A DNA stretch of 64,000 nt, from contig NZ_LMHU01000005.1 of assembly GCF_001428505.1 (NCBI RefSeq), positions 372,001-436,000 on the forward strand, read 5' to 3'. The notes under the pieces are model-generated. The model was not told the origin of the DNA. It made no database searches and saw only the letters and a program-made list of their open reading frames with translations. Every line of letters starts with the position of its first letter. The first letter of the stretch is position 1. The translations under genes and the position numbers were made by a program. Positions 32,401-40,492 of this stretch are shown here, one piece after another. The DNA comes from Terrabacter sp. Root181 (GTDB taxonomy: Bacteria; Actinomycetota; Actinomycetes; Actinomycetales; Dermatophilaceae).

Positions 32401-33858
32401 TCAGGGAGTGCTGGCGGTGCGCGTGGTTGCGGTGGGCGTGGTTGCGGCGCGGGCGGTCGCGTCGGTCCCGGCGCGGGCCGCGGGGTGGTCCGGCAGGCGC
32501 AGCGTGAAGCGGGCACCCCCTTCGGCCGCGTGCCCGGCCTCGACCGTCCCGCCGAGGAGCTGGGCGAGCCGCCCGACGATGGCCAGACCGAGCCCGGTGC
32601 CGACGGGTCGGATGCCGCGGTAGCGCTCGTGCAGGACCGACGGCTCGAAGGCGACGGGCAGGTCGTCGTCGGTGAGGCCCGGTCCGCCGTCACGGACCTC
32701 GACGACGAAGTTGGACGGCGTGCCTGCCTCGCGGCGCACCTCGACGACGATCGGGCGGCCGGACGGCGTGACGCGCAGGGCGTTCTCGAGCAGCCCGTCG
32801 ACGAGCTGGCGCACGCGGGCCGGGTCGGTGACGGCCCAGGCGTCGGCCACGGCCGGGACGAAGGTGAAGGCCACCCCGACGGCGGCGCACCGCCGCGACC
32901 ACACGGACTCGACCTCCCGGCCGAGGGCGACGAGGTCGGTGCGCTCGGGACTGACGCTCGGGCTGTCGGCGCCGAGCCGGGCGAGGTCGAGCAGGTCGCC
33001 GACGAGGCGCTCGAGACGTTTCGCCTCGGTGAGCACCACCCCGCCGACCCGGGCGGTCTCCTCGGTCGGCACGACGCCGCTGGCGAGCGACTCCGCGTAG
33101 CCGCTGATGCCGGTCAGTGGCGTGCGCAGGTCGTGCGACACCGACAGCAGGAAGTCGCGCTGGCGCCCCTCGGACCGGGACAGCGAGCTCGACAGCGAGT
33201 TGAGCGCGCTCGCGACCTCGGCAACCTCGTCGGGCCCCTCGACGGGGACCTGCACGTCGCGGTGCCCGGCCGCGAGGGCATGCGCCGCGTCGGCCGTGCG
33301 ACGCAGCGGCCGGGACAGGCGACGGGCCACGGCGACGCTGACGACGACGGCCACGACGGCCGCGATGGCGAGGGCGAGGAGCACCCGGCGCACGAGCCGG
33401 TCGGAGTCGGCCGTGGCGTCGGACCGGCGCTGGACGAGGATGATGCCCCCGGCGTCGGTGGGCCGCCCCTCGACGAGGACGAGCGTGCCGCCGAGGTCGT
33501 CGCGGGTCGAGATGGTGCGCCCGGCAAGGAGCGCCCGTTGCCGCGCCGGGGTGAGGGCGTCGCGGGCCAGGGCGCTCGTCGACGTCACGGCGCCGCCGCG
33601 TCCGATGCTGGCCGACTCGACCCCGAGGGCACCCAGGGTGCGGACGGCCTTGGCCTGCGAGGCCCGGGCGACCACCCCGGAGTCGGCCCGTTCGGCGCTC
33701 GCGTCGGCGATCCTCGACAGCGTGCGCCGGGCCGACTCGTCGGCCGACGTGCGGGTCAGGCCGACGGCGAGCAGGCCGGCGAGCAGGGCCGTCAGCACGG
33801 CGATGCCGACGGCGAGCAGGACGATCCGGCGTGACAGCGACCCCCGCACGGTCGTCAC
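32401..33858 (-). CDS. Two-component sensor histidine kinase
   Basis: 485 residues: membrane segment at about 12-34, extracellular sensor about 35-150, second membrane segment about 157-178, HAMP, then HisKA with phosphorylated His in SVSHDLRTPLTG, N box LLENALRVTP and G boxes DGGPGL and GTGLGLAIV. A Thr/Ala-rich tail ends the protein. The start overlaps the response-regulator stop by four bases, so the two are coupled. Its input signal is unknown. Confidence 0.93.
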   Translation of the reverse strand: MTTVRGSLSRRIVLLAVGIAVLTALLAGLLAVGLTRTSADESARRTLSRIADASAERADSGVVARASQAKAVRTLGALGVESASIGRGGAVTSTSALARDALTPARQRALLAGRTISTRDDLGGTLVLVEGRPTDAGGIILVQRRSDATADSDRLVRRVLLALAIAAVVAVVVSVAVARRLSRPLRRTADAAHALAAGHRDVQVPVEGPDEVAEVASALNSLSSSLSRSEGRQRDFLLSVSHDLRTPLTGISGYAESLASGVVPTEETARVGGVVLTEAKRLERLVGDLLDLARLGADSPSVSPERTDLVALGREVESVWSRRCAAVGVAFTFVPAVADAWAVTDPARVRQLVDGLLENALRVTPSGRPIVVEVRREAGTPSNFVVEVRDGGPGLTDDDLPVAFEPSVLHERYRGIRPVGTGLGLAIVGRLAQLLGGTVEAGHAAEGGARFTLRLPDHPAARAGTDATARAATTPTATTRTASTP

Positions 33859-34778
33859 GGGTCGAGCCGTCCGGTGCCGGTCCGGCCGATGGCGTCGGTG
33901 TCGGTGTCGGTGTCGATGTCGGTGTCGGTGTCGGTGTCGGTGTCGACAGCGTCGGCGGTGTCGCCCCTCGCACCGGCGTCCCGGTCGGGTGGAAGGTCGG
34001 GTGGAAGGTCGGGTGGAAGGTCGGGTGGAAGGTCGGGGGCGCGGTCGGCGGCGTCGCGGGGGGCCCGCTCGGCGGCATACCCGACGGAGCGCACGGTCCG
34101 GATCGGGCTGGCGTCGCCGAGCTTGGCGCGGACCTGGGCGACGTGGACGTCGACGGTGCGCCCGCCGGCCGTCGCGGCATACCCCCAGACGTCGCTGAGC
34201 AGCTGCTCACGCGTGAAGACGACGCCGGGCCGCCGCATGAGGTGGCTCAGGAGGTCGAACTCCGTTGCGGTGAGGGCGATCTCGCGACCGGCGACCCGGA
34301 CCTCGTGGCTCGTCAGGTCGATGCTCAGATCACCGACGCGGAGCATCTCGGGCGCCATCGCGTCCCCGCGGGTGCGTCGCAGCACGCCCCCGAGTCGTGC
34401 CACGAGCTCCCGCGGGGAGAAAGGCTTCGTGATGTAGTCGTCGGCGCCGAGCTCGAGGCCGACGATGCGGTCGACCTCGTCGTCGCGGGCCGTCACGAAG
34501 AGCACCGGCGTCCAGTCGCCCCGACCCCGGAGGCGGCGGCACACCTCGATGCCGTCGAGGACCGGCAGGCCGATGTCGAGCACGATGGCGCTCGGTCGCA
34601 GGTCGCGCGCGGCGTCGAGGGCACGGGCCCCGTCGCCGACCACCTCGACGCCGTAGCCGGCCGCCCGGAGGTTGAGCCGCAGCACGTCGGCGATGGCCGG
34701 CTCGTCCTCGACGACGAGCACGAGGCCGCGCGCCGGCTCCGGACGTCGGTCGGGGCTCGCGCCGGGATCGGTGGACAC
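33855..34778 (-). CDS. OmpR-family response regulator with repetitive C-terminal tail
   Basis: 307 residues from GTG 34778, chosen because the receiver domain starts shortly after. LVLVVEDEPAIAD, phospho-acceptor in IVLDIGLPVLDG, FVTARDD and ITKPFSP are complete; a winged helix follows (LTATEFDLLSHLMRRPGVVFTREQLL, VDVHVAQVRAKLG, IRTVRSVGYA). After the normal end come four PPDL repeats and a run of Asp-Thr pairs, an unusual acidic tail of about 70 residues encoded by tandem repeats. It probably binds CCGAACACGA direct repeats at its own promoter and at the lipoprotein gene. Confidence 0.92.
   Translation of the reverse strand: MSTDPGASPDRRPEPARGLVLVVEDEPAIADVLRLNLRAAGYGVEVVGDGARALDAARDLRPSAIVLDIGLPVLDGIEVCRRLRGRGDWTPVLFVTARDDEVDRIVGLELGADDYITKPFSPRELVARLGGVLRRTRGDAMAPEMLRVGDLSIDLTSHEVRVAGREIALTATEFDLLSHLMRRPGVVFTREQLLSDVWGYAATAGGRTVDVHVAQVRAKLGDASPIRTVRSVGYAAERAPRDAADRAPDLPPDLPPDLPPDLPPDRDAGARGDTADAVDTDTDTDTDIDTDTDTDAIGRTGTGRLDP
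33894..34030. repeat. Hexamer and 12-bp tandem repeats in regulator tail
   Basis: Nine GTCGGT-type hexamers (33894-33947) and four perfect GGTCGGGTGGAA units (33983-34030) encode the Asp-Thr and PPDL repeats. Both unit sizes are multiples of three, so slippage would change tail length without a frameshift. Confidence 0.9.
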
Positions 34779-34818
34779 GTTCGCAGCGTAGTGAGCCCGG
34801 ACGGCGCCCACGTCACGC

Positions 34819-34839
34819 TCGTGTTCGGGTCGTGTCAGG
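34819..34839 (-). promoter_or_regulatory. OmpR-type direct repeat upstream of response regulator
   Basis: On the minus strand CCTGACACGA is followed at an 11-base pitch by CCGAACACGA (34828-34819). The second is identical to the pair at 29482-29502. It lies 41-61 bases before the regulator start, a good place for autoregulation. Confidence 0.65.
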
Positions 34840-34850
34840 AGGCGTGGCGC

Positions 34851-35348
34851 TCACTCGAGTGGGACGGGGCGCTCACTCGGCTGGGTGCGGGTGCGGGTGT
34901 GGGTGCGGCGCCGGGTGGCGAGCCAAGCGGCGACGGCGACCACGACCAGCACGAGGACGGCGACGCCCCACCACGACCCGGCCTCGGCGGCGAGCCAGGC
35001 CTGCACCACGGCCAGACCCACCGTCGCGTAGAGCACCGCCCACACGGCCGACCCGGCGATGGCGGCCGGCAAGTAGTAGCGCAGCGGCATCCGCATGACG
35101 CCGGTGGTCAGGTGGATCGCGGTCTGGATGCCGACGGTGAGGTAGGAGAGCGTGACGGCGAAGGGACCGAACCGTCGGAGCATCGTCTCGGCGCGGCCGG
35201 TCACGTCGCCGTGCGTGCCACGGTGGCGACGCCAGCCGGCGATGGCACCACGACCGACCCAGTACGTGCCGTTGGACCGCACCATGGCGCTCGCGAAGAG
35301 CGCCAGGAACGCCTGCCAGAAGGGCAGGGCGGCCAACGTGTCGAGCAT
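34851..35348 (-). CDS. DedA-family (VTT-domain) membrane protein
   Basis: 165 residues with four to five hydrophobic segments. FGPFAVTLSYLTVGIQTAIHLTTGVMRMPLRYYLPAAIAGSAVWAVLYATVG is the re-entrant VTT/DedA core. DedA proteins act as undecaprenyl-phosphate or phospholipid flippases. It is shorter than typical DedA proteins (about 200) and has an Arg/Thr-rich tail. It ends 72 bases before the response-regulator gene on the same strand. Confidence 0.8.
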   Translation of the reverse strand: MLDTLAALPFWQAFLALFASAMVRSNGTYWVGRGAIAGWRRHRGTHGDVTGRAETMLRRFGPFAVTLSYLTVGIQTAIHLTTGVMRMPLRYYLPAAIAGSAVWAVLYATVGLAVVQAWLAAEAGSWWGVAVLVLVVVAVAAWLATRRRTHTRTRTQPSERPVPLE

Positions 35349-35402
35349 GGCTCCAGCCTAGGCGGGCTCGCGTCGAGGTCCCTCAGAGGTCGCGCCGCCC
35401 GG

Positions 35403-35963
35403 TCAGCGGGCGCGGAAGTCGACCTCGGCCGTGGGCGTCACGTCGCCCGTGCGTCCCGGAGCCTCGGACCACGACCAGTAGACGTTGGTGTGGGCGATGA
35501 CCTGCTCGGGTGAGACCGGAACGCCCCACTGGCGGAGGTCCTCGGTCGTGTGGGCGTCCTCGACGAGGGTGGTGTCGTAACCGCGGACGAGCGCGCCGTG
35601 GAGGGTCGACCGGATGCACGCGTCGGTCTGCGCGCCGGTGACGACGACCCGCCCGACCTGTCGTTCGGCGAGGATCGCCTCGAGGTCGGTGTCCTCGAAC
35701 GAGTCGCCGTAACGCTTGTGGACGAGCGGCTCGGACTCCTCGCGGGTCAGCTCCGGGACGTACTGCCAGCCGTCGGTGTCCATCGGCATGTTGTCGTCGG
35801 AGTGCTGCACCCAGATGACCGGCACGTGCTCGGTGCGGGCCTTGTCGACGAGGGTGTTGATGCGGCCGATGACGCCGTCGCGGTCCCAGGCGCCCGACAC
35901 GACGTCGTTCTGGACGTCGATGACGAGCAGGGCGGTGTTGGGTCGTCCGTCGAGGGTGGTCAT
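35403..35963 (-). CDS. Isochorismatase-family cysteine hydrolase
   Basis: 186 residues. Catalytic Asp in ALLVIDVQNDVV, Lys in VHKRYGDSF and nucleophile Cys in VVTGAQTDACIRSTLHGAL make a complete triad. The family hydrolyses amides and vinyl ethers such as nicotinamide, N-carbamoylsarcosine or isochorismate; this one is unassigned. It is a single gene preceded by AGGAGG. Confidence 0.92.
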   Translation of the reverse strand: MTTLDGRPNTALLVIDVQNDVVSGAWDRDGVIGRINTLVDKARTEHVPVIWVQHSDDNMPMDTDGWQYVPELTREESEPLVHKRYGDSFEDTDLEAILAERQVGRVVVTGAQTDACIRSTLHGALVRGYDTTLVEDAHTTEDLRQWGVPVSPEQVIAHTNVYWSWSEAPGRTGDVTPTAEVDFRAR

Positions 35964-36053
35964 CGTGCCTCCTGGTCCCGCGACCCCGGCGCGCCGGTGC
36001 CCCGGGGTCTCCGTCGTCCCGACGCTACGCCGAGCCGCCGACAGGCAGGAGCG

Positions 36054-36470
36054 TCAGGGCGCGACGAGAAGGCAGAACGGGTGGCCGGCCGGGTCGGCGA
36101 GCACGACGAGCGGCTCGCTCTCGTCGTCGGTGCGGTCGAGCAGCACCTCGGCGCCCAGCGCGAGGGCCCGCTCCCGGTGGCGGTCCAGCTCGGCGACGCT
36201 CGGCACGGCGTAGTCGATGTGCAGCTGCATCGGCACCTCGTGGCTCGGCCACGTCGACCGGGGGAGTGCCACGTCGACCCGCTGGAACGCGAGGCGCCGC
36301 ACCCCGTCGGCGTCGAGCAGCACGAGCCAGTCGGCGTCGTCGGGCCCGTCGGCCGGGGGCTCGTGGCCGGATCGGTAGTGCAGTCCGAGCAGGACTCGGT
36401 AGAACTCGGCCAGGCCCCGGGCGTCCGTCGTGTCGAGCGCGGTGTGCATGAGGCGCGGGAAGTCGGTCAC
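36054..36470 (-). CDS. VOC-family (glyoxalase/bleomycin-resistance-like) protein
   Basis: 138 residues from GTG 36470 with GGAGGAGGG upstream; a longer reading from 36500 lacks a site. The betaalphabetabetabeta modules are evident: LMHTALDTTDARGLAEFYRVLLGL and LHIDYAVPSVAELDRHRERALALGA, ending in VLADPAGHPFCLL. Metal ligands His and Glu are only partly conserved. Divergent from the AraC-type gene. Confidence 0.88.
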   Translation of the reverse strand: MTDFPRLMHTALDTTDARGLAEFYRVLLGLHYRSGHEPPADGPDDADWLVLLDADGVRRLAFQRVDVALPRSTWPSHEVPMQLHIDYAVPSVAELDRHRERALALGAEVLLDRTDDESEPLVVLADPAGHPFCLLVAP

Positions 36471-36532
36471 GGGCCCTCCTCCGTCGTGGTCGACCTCCAC
36501 CCTACGAGCCGAGACCGGGTTACCGTGCCCGA

Positions 36533-37342
36533 GTGGGAGCGCCGATCGACCGGACCGCGTCGTGGCGCCCGGACGTGGCCGGGATCGCCGAGGTCTTCCA
36601 CGCGCAGTGGCACGACCACGCGTATCCGGGGCACACCCACGACACGTGGACCCTGCTCGTCGTCGACGACGGCGTCATCGGCTACGACCTCGACCGCCAC
36701 GACCACACGGCCGTGCGCTCGGGCGTCACGCTGCTGCCACCGCACGTCGTCCACGACGGCCGCGCCCTGACGTCGACCGGCTTCCGCAAGCGTGTCGTCT
36801 ACCTCGAGGAGGACGTCATCGCGCCCGACCTCGTCGGGTCGGCCGTCGACGCTCCCCTGCTGCCCGATGCCGCTCTGCCCGAGGCGGTTTCGCGGCTCGA
36901 CCGCGCGCTCGTGGCGCGCGACGACCTCGAGGCCGAGTCGCGCCTCGCCCTCGTCGTCGAGCGGCTGAACGCCCATCTCGTACGCGGTCGCCGGGCTGCC
37001 GCGGTCCCCGCGCCGCCGGCACCCGGACCGGTCGCCCGACTCGCCCGTGAGGCCCTCGACGCCGACCCCGTCGGAACCCCCGGGATCGCCGCGGTGGCGG
37101 CCTCGCTCGGCGTCACGACACCGCACCTGGTGCGCTCCTTCGCCGCCGCGTACGGCCTCCCGCCCCACGCGTACGTCATCGGTCGGCGTCTCGACCTCGC
37201 CCGACGACGGCTACGCGACGGCGTCCCGGCAGCGCTCGTGGCGACGGAGGCCGGCTTCTACGACCAGGCGCACCTGACGCGGCACTTCCGCCGGTTCCTC
37301 GGCACGACACCCGCCCGCTACCAGCGCTCCTCCGCCCCCTGA
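36533..37342 (+). CDS. AraC-family transcriptional regulator
   Basis: 269 residues from GTG 36533. An N-terminal cupin sensor (WHDHAYPGHTHDTWTLLVVDDG, VTLLPPHVVHDG) is followed by two helix-turn-helix motifs (GIAAVAASLGVTTPHLVRSFAAAYG; PAALVATEAGFYDQAHLTRHFRRFLGTTPARY). Probably activates a nearby gene; the DUF2000 gene follows at 140 bases, and such pairs are common. Confidence 0.92.
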   Translation: MGAPIDRTASWRPDVAGIAEVFHAQWHDHAYPGHTHDTWTLLVVDDGVIGYDLDRHDHTAVRSGVTLLPPHVVHDGRALTSTGFRKRVVYLEEDVIAPDLVGSAVDAPLLPDAALPEAVSRLDRALVARDDLEAESRLALVVERLNAHLVRGRRAAAVPAPPAPGPVARLAREALDADPVGTPGIAAVAASLGVTTPHLVRSFAAAYGLPPHAYVIGRRLDLARRRLRDGVPAALVATEAGFYDQAHLTRHFRRFLGTTPARYQRSSAP

Positions 37343-37353
37343 ACCTCCACACG

Positions 37354-37424
37354 GCAACACACCGAGCAGGTCACAACCCACCGGGTTCGGACTGCGGGGT
37401 GTTGTGACCTGCACGGTGTGTTGC
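37354..37424. repeat. 24-bp-arm palindromic element, family C
   Basis: Arms of 24 bases (37354-37377 and 37401-37424) pair with a single mismatch around a 23-base loop. It lies between two same-strand genes, so a terminator role is possible, but the arms are much longer than needed and no T-tract follows. Confidence 0.85.
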
Positions 37425-37482
37425 GGGGGAGGGTCAACGACGTACAAGACGGTGGCCCGCGCGACCCCGCAGGCTGGGGGCC

Positions 37483-37911
37483 ATGGACGACCTGCTCACC
37501 CCGCCCTTCGACACCAAGATCGCCGTCCTCGTGCGCGACGACCTCGAGCCCTGGCAGCGCCTCAACGTCACGGCGTTCCTCGTCAGCGGTGTGACGGCCG
37601 CGCACCCCGAGCTCGTCGGGCAGCCGTACGCCGACGCCGACGGGCACGCGTACCTCCCCCTTCTCGGGATGCCCGTCCTCGTCTTCGAGGGTGGCGCCCC
37701 GACGCTGACCGCGGCGCACGAGCGGGCGCTCCGACGGGGGACGGCGCTCGCCGTCTACACGCGCGCGATGTTCGCGACCGGGCACGACGCCGACAACCGC
37801 GCGGCCGTCGCGTCCGTGCCCGCCGCCGACCTCGACCTCGTCGGCCTCGCCCTGCACGCCCCGAAGAACGCCGTCGACCGCATCCTCAAGGGCGCCCGCC
37901 TCCACCCCTGA
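37483..37911 (+). CDS. DUF2000-family protein
   Basis: 142 residues. FDTKIAVLVRDDLEPWQRLNVTAFLVSGV opens the DUF2000 fold, followed by LPLLGMPVLVFEG and LVGLALHAPKNAVDRILKG. The family is related in structure to peptidyl-tRNA hydrolase 2-like folds, with no proven function. Neighbour of an AraC regulator. Confidence 0.88.
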   Translation: MDDLLTPPFDTKIAVLVRDDLEPWQRLNVTAFLVSGVTAAHPELVGQPYADADGHAYLPLLGMPVLVFEGGAPTLTAAHERALRRGTALAVYTRAMFATGHDADNRAAVASVPAADLDLVGLALHAPKNAVDRILKGARLHP

Positions 37912-37941
37912 CGTGCACGCGAATGGGATGCTGGGCCTGCC

Positions 37942-38799
37942 ATGACGAACGCGACCCACTCCTCCCACGAGCCGACCATCACGTCCGCGTCCAACCCGCG
38001 CCTCAAGGGCCTGCTCGCCCTGCGCCGGCGGCGCACCCGCGAGGAGACCGGGCAGACGCTCGTCGAGGGCTACGAGGAGATCGGCCTCGCCCTCTCGGCC
38101 GGCGTGCGGCCCGGCACCGTCTACGTCTGCGAGGAGCTCTTCAGCCCCGCCGGCCGCGCCGGGAGCCAGGACATCGGCCACCAGACCGACCTGGTCGCGC
38201 GCCTGCGTGACGACCGCGTCGAGGTCGTGCACCTCAGCCGCAGCGCCTTCGAGAAGGTCAGCTACCGCGAGGGCCCCGACGGGCTCCTCGCCGTCGTCGA
38301 CCGCATCGGCGTCGCCCTCGACGACCTGCGCGTCGACGGGGCCGACCACCTCACCCTGCTCAGCCAGGGCGTCGAGAAGCCCGGCAACCTCGGCGCCATG
38401 CTCCGCACCGCCGACGCTGCCGGGGTCGACGCCGTCGTGGCCGCAGACCCCGTCACCGACTGGGGCAACCCCAACGTCGTGCGCGCGAGCAAGGGGACCG
38501 TGTTCGCGGTGCCGGCCGCGAGCGCGACGACGGCCGAGGCGCTCGACTGGATCGCGACGAACGAGATCCGTCTCGTGGTCACGACCCCCGAGACCGACCT
38601 GCTGCACACCGACGTCGACTACACCGGCCGCGTCGCCATCGCGGTCGGCAGCGAGAAGCACGGCACCGACCGCACCCTGCTCGACGCCGCCACCCACCGC
38701 GTCCGGATTCCCATGCACGGCAAGGCGAACAGCCTCAACGTCGCCGCGTCGGCCGCGATCGTGCTCTACGAGGCGGTTCGTCAACGCGACGCGCGCTGA
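37942..38799 (+). CDS. SpoU/TrmH-family RNA 2'-O-methyltransferase
   Basis: 285 residues. A short substrate-binding N-domain (TSASNPRLKGLLALRRRRTREE, LVEGYEEIGLAL) precedes the SPOUT knot: VEKPGNLGAMLRTADAAG (motif 1 with Arg), IAVGSEKHGTD (motif 2) and VRIPMHGKANSLNVAASAAIVLYE (motif 3, SAM binding). It should methylate a ribose in rRNA or tRNA; thiostrepton-resistance methylases belong here. Confidence 0.93.
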   Translation: MTNATHSSHEPTITSASNPRLKGLLALRRRRTREETGQTLVEGYEEIGLALSAGVRPGTVYVCEELFSPAGRAGSQDIGHQTDLVARLRDDRVEVVHLSRSAFEKVSYREGPDGLLAVVDRIGVALDDLRVDGADHLTLLSQGVEKPGNLGAMLRTADAAGVDAVVAADPVTDWGNPNVVRASKGTVFAVPAASATTAEALDWIATNEIRLVVTTPETDLLHTDVDYTGRVAIAVGSEKHGTDRTLLDAATHRVRIPMHGKANSLNVAASAAIVLYEAVRQRDAR

Positions 38800-38939
38800 C
38801 CGGGCGGCCCTCCGGGAGCCCGCGGGACGGCATACGAGGTGACGCCCAGGTTTCATTCATGTGACGCGTGTGACGAGCCCCGCAGGGGACAGGGAGGGGT
38901 GGTCAAGAGCACCCCTTGGCGTGTGTCACGATGTTCTGT

Positions 38940-39575
38940 ATGCGAGTTGACCACGTCTCCTATGCAGCAGAGGCCGGTGGCCTCAAGGCCACGGCCGCCC
39001 GGCTGTCCGAGCTCATCGGCGTCGCCCCTGTCGACGGCGGGGTGCATCCCCGGTTCGGCACGCGCAACGTGATCTTCCCCCTGGCCAAGGACCACTACCT
39101 CGAGGTCGTCGAGGTGCTGGACCACCCGGCCTCCGACAAGGCGCCCTTCGGGCAGGCCGTCCGTGCCGCCTCCGAGGCCGGTGGCGGCTGGCTCGGCTGG
39201 GTCGTCGCCGTCGACGACATCGTCGTCGTCGAGCATCGCCTCGGTCGCGAGTCGGTCCCGGGCAACCGGCACCGCCCCGACGGCACCGAGCTCAAGTGGC
39301 GCCAGCTCGGCATCAAGGGCCTCATGGCGGACCCGCAGGTCCCCTACTTCATCGAGTGGGACGACATGACGGTGCACCCCTCCGCGGGCGCCGACACGTC
39401 GGTCTCGATCGACAACCTCCAGATCGCCGGTGACCCCAAGCGCGTGCGCGAGTGGCTCGGCCCGGAGGACACCTTCGACAAGGGCGGCATCGACTTCACG
39501 TTCGTCGCCCCGCACGGCACGCCGGGTCTGCTGTCGGTCACCTTCGACACCCCGGCCGGCAAGGTCACCATCTGA
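38940..39575 (+). CDS. VOC-superfamily glyoxalase-like protein
   Basis: 211 residues from ATG 38940. It begins MRVDHVSYAAEAGGL and continues with GTRNVIFPLAKDHYLEVVEVLDHPA, FIEWDD and IAGDPKRVREWLG, matching the glyoxalase-like (Glyoxalase_3) domain family of actinobacteria. The His and Glu residues (DHVS, LEVVE) could bind metal. It is followed by an excellent terminator. Confidence 0.85.
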   Translation: MRVDHVSYAAEAGGLKATAARLSELIGVAPVDGGVHPRFGTRNVIFPLAKDHYLEVVEVLDHPASDKAPFGQAVRAASEAGGGWLGWVVAVDDIVVVEHRLGRESVPGNRHRPDGTELKWRQLGIKGLMADPQVPYFIEWDDMTVHPSAGADTSVSIDNLQIAGDPKRVREWLGPEDTFDKGGIDFTFVAPHGTPGLLSVTFDTPAGKVTI

Positions 39576-39596
39576 CCGAGCCACCAGCTCGCACGC

Positions 39597-39630
39597 GAAC
39601 GGCGGCCACCCTTCGGGGTGGCCGCCGTTC
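39597..39630 (+). terminator. Strong intrinsic-type terminator with UUCG loop
   Basis: Perfect 15-base arms (39597-39611 and 39616-39630) enclose a TTCG tetraloop; TCGTCGTC follows instead of a T-tract. Located 22 bases after the VOC gene stop. Confidence 0.88.
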
Positions 39631-39710
39631 GTCGTCCCGATGTCGTATGCCGTGTCGCGCGGCGGCCGGTCGCGCCCGGGTTCGCCGGGTGGCCGGGTTA
39701 GGGTGCCTGG

Positions 39711-40421
39711 ATGCCCCAGGAGCCGGTGCAGGAGCGCGACGGTCAGGTCCACAGGTGGGGGAGGCGCCGCCCGGTGCCGAGCCTCGACCTCGAGGCGCTG
39801 CCGCGCGACGTCCGCGCTGCCGTGGAGGCGATGGTCGCCGGGCAGGAGGTCACGCTCCGCCGCGACGGACGCGAGATCGGCGTGCTGGTGCACCATCCGA
39901 GCGTGCTGGTGGGCACCGTCCTGGGTGGGCCGGAGCCGGAGCGGGCCGGTCGCGGGGACGACGACGGTGGTGGTCCGGAGCGCGTGCCCGAGGGCGTCAT
40001 GGTGGTGGCGACGGCGACGAAGCTGTCGAAGGCCGCTCGCCAGCGACTCTCCGACGAGCTGGGCGACGGCTACGTCGTGCTCGACCTGCTCAGGGCCCCG
40101 ACGAGCGCCGACGTCGTGCTGACCCACCCGGTGAGCCCGCAGCTGCTCGGGTCACTGCGAGGGATGTTCCCCCAGGCCCGCATCATCGTGACCGAGATCG
40201 AGGACGACGAGCTCGGTGTCAGCGCACCGGGACCCGTGAGTCGGTTGCTCGACGCCGGGGCCTCGGCCTACCTGCCGCCGCGGCCCCTCCGCGAGGTGGC
40301 CGCCAACGTGCACGCCTACCTCACCGGCTCCGGTGCGCCGCAGCTGACTGCTGGCGGCTCGGACCCGGCACCGGTGGCGGCCCTGCCGTCGTCGGCCGAG
40401 GAGACCGCACCACCCGGTTGA
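39711..40421 (+). CDS. Conserved hypothetical protein
   Basis: 236 residues from ATG 39711. The N-terminal LDLEALPRDVRAAVEAMVAGQEVTLRRDGREIGVLVH looks like an antitoxin-type Phd fold. The middle part (VVLTHPVSPQLLGSLRGMFPQARIIVTEIEDDELGVS and AGASAYLPPRPLREVAANVHAYL) resembles a response-regulator-like alpha/beta segment without the phospho-Asp. I do not recognise a named family. Its stop codon TGA lies within the left arm of a family A palindrome. Confidence 0.65.
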   Translation: MPQEPVQERDGQVHRWGRRRPVPSLDLEALPRDVRAAVEAMVAGQEVTLRRDGREIGVLVHHPSVLVGTVLGGPEPERAGRGDDDGGGPERVPEGVMVVATATKLSKAARQRLSDELGDGYVVLDLLRAPTSADVVLTHPVSPQLLGSLRGMFPQARIIVTEIEDDELGVSAPGPVSRLLDAGASAYLPPRPLREVAANVHAYLTGSGAPQLTAGGSDPAPVAALPSSAEETAPPG

Positions 40422-40465
40422 GGTATTCCGCCTGCAGTATCGGCGGGCCGAATACCTCAAACCGC
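40415..40465. repeat. Palindromic element, family A copy 2
   Basis: CGGTTGAGGTATTC at 40415-40428 pairs with GAATACCTCAAACCG (one bulged A) at about 40450-40464; inner CCGCC/GGCGG extends the stem. It shares GGTTGAGGTAT with the element at 7192-7240. It supplies the stop codon of the upstream gene and separates it from the convergent copper ATPase gene. Confidence 0.8.
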
Positions 40466-40492
40466 GGGGTCGTGAGGTGACCGGGGGCCCCG

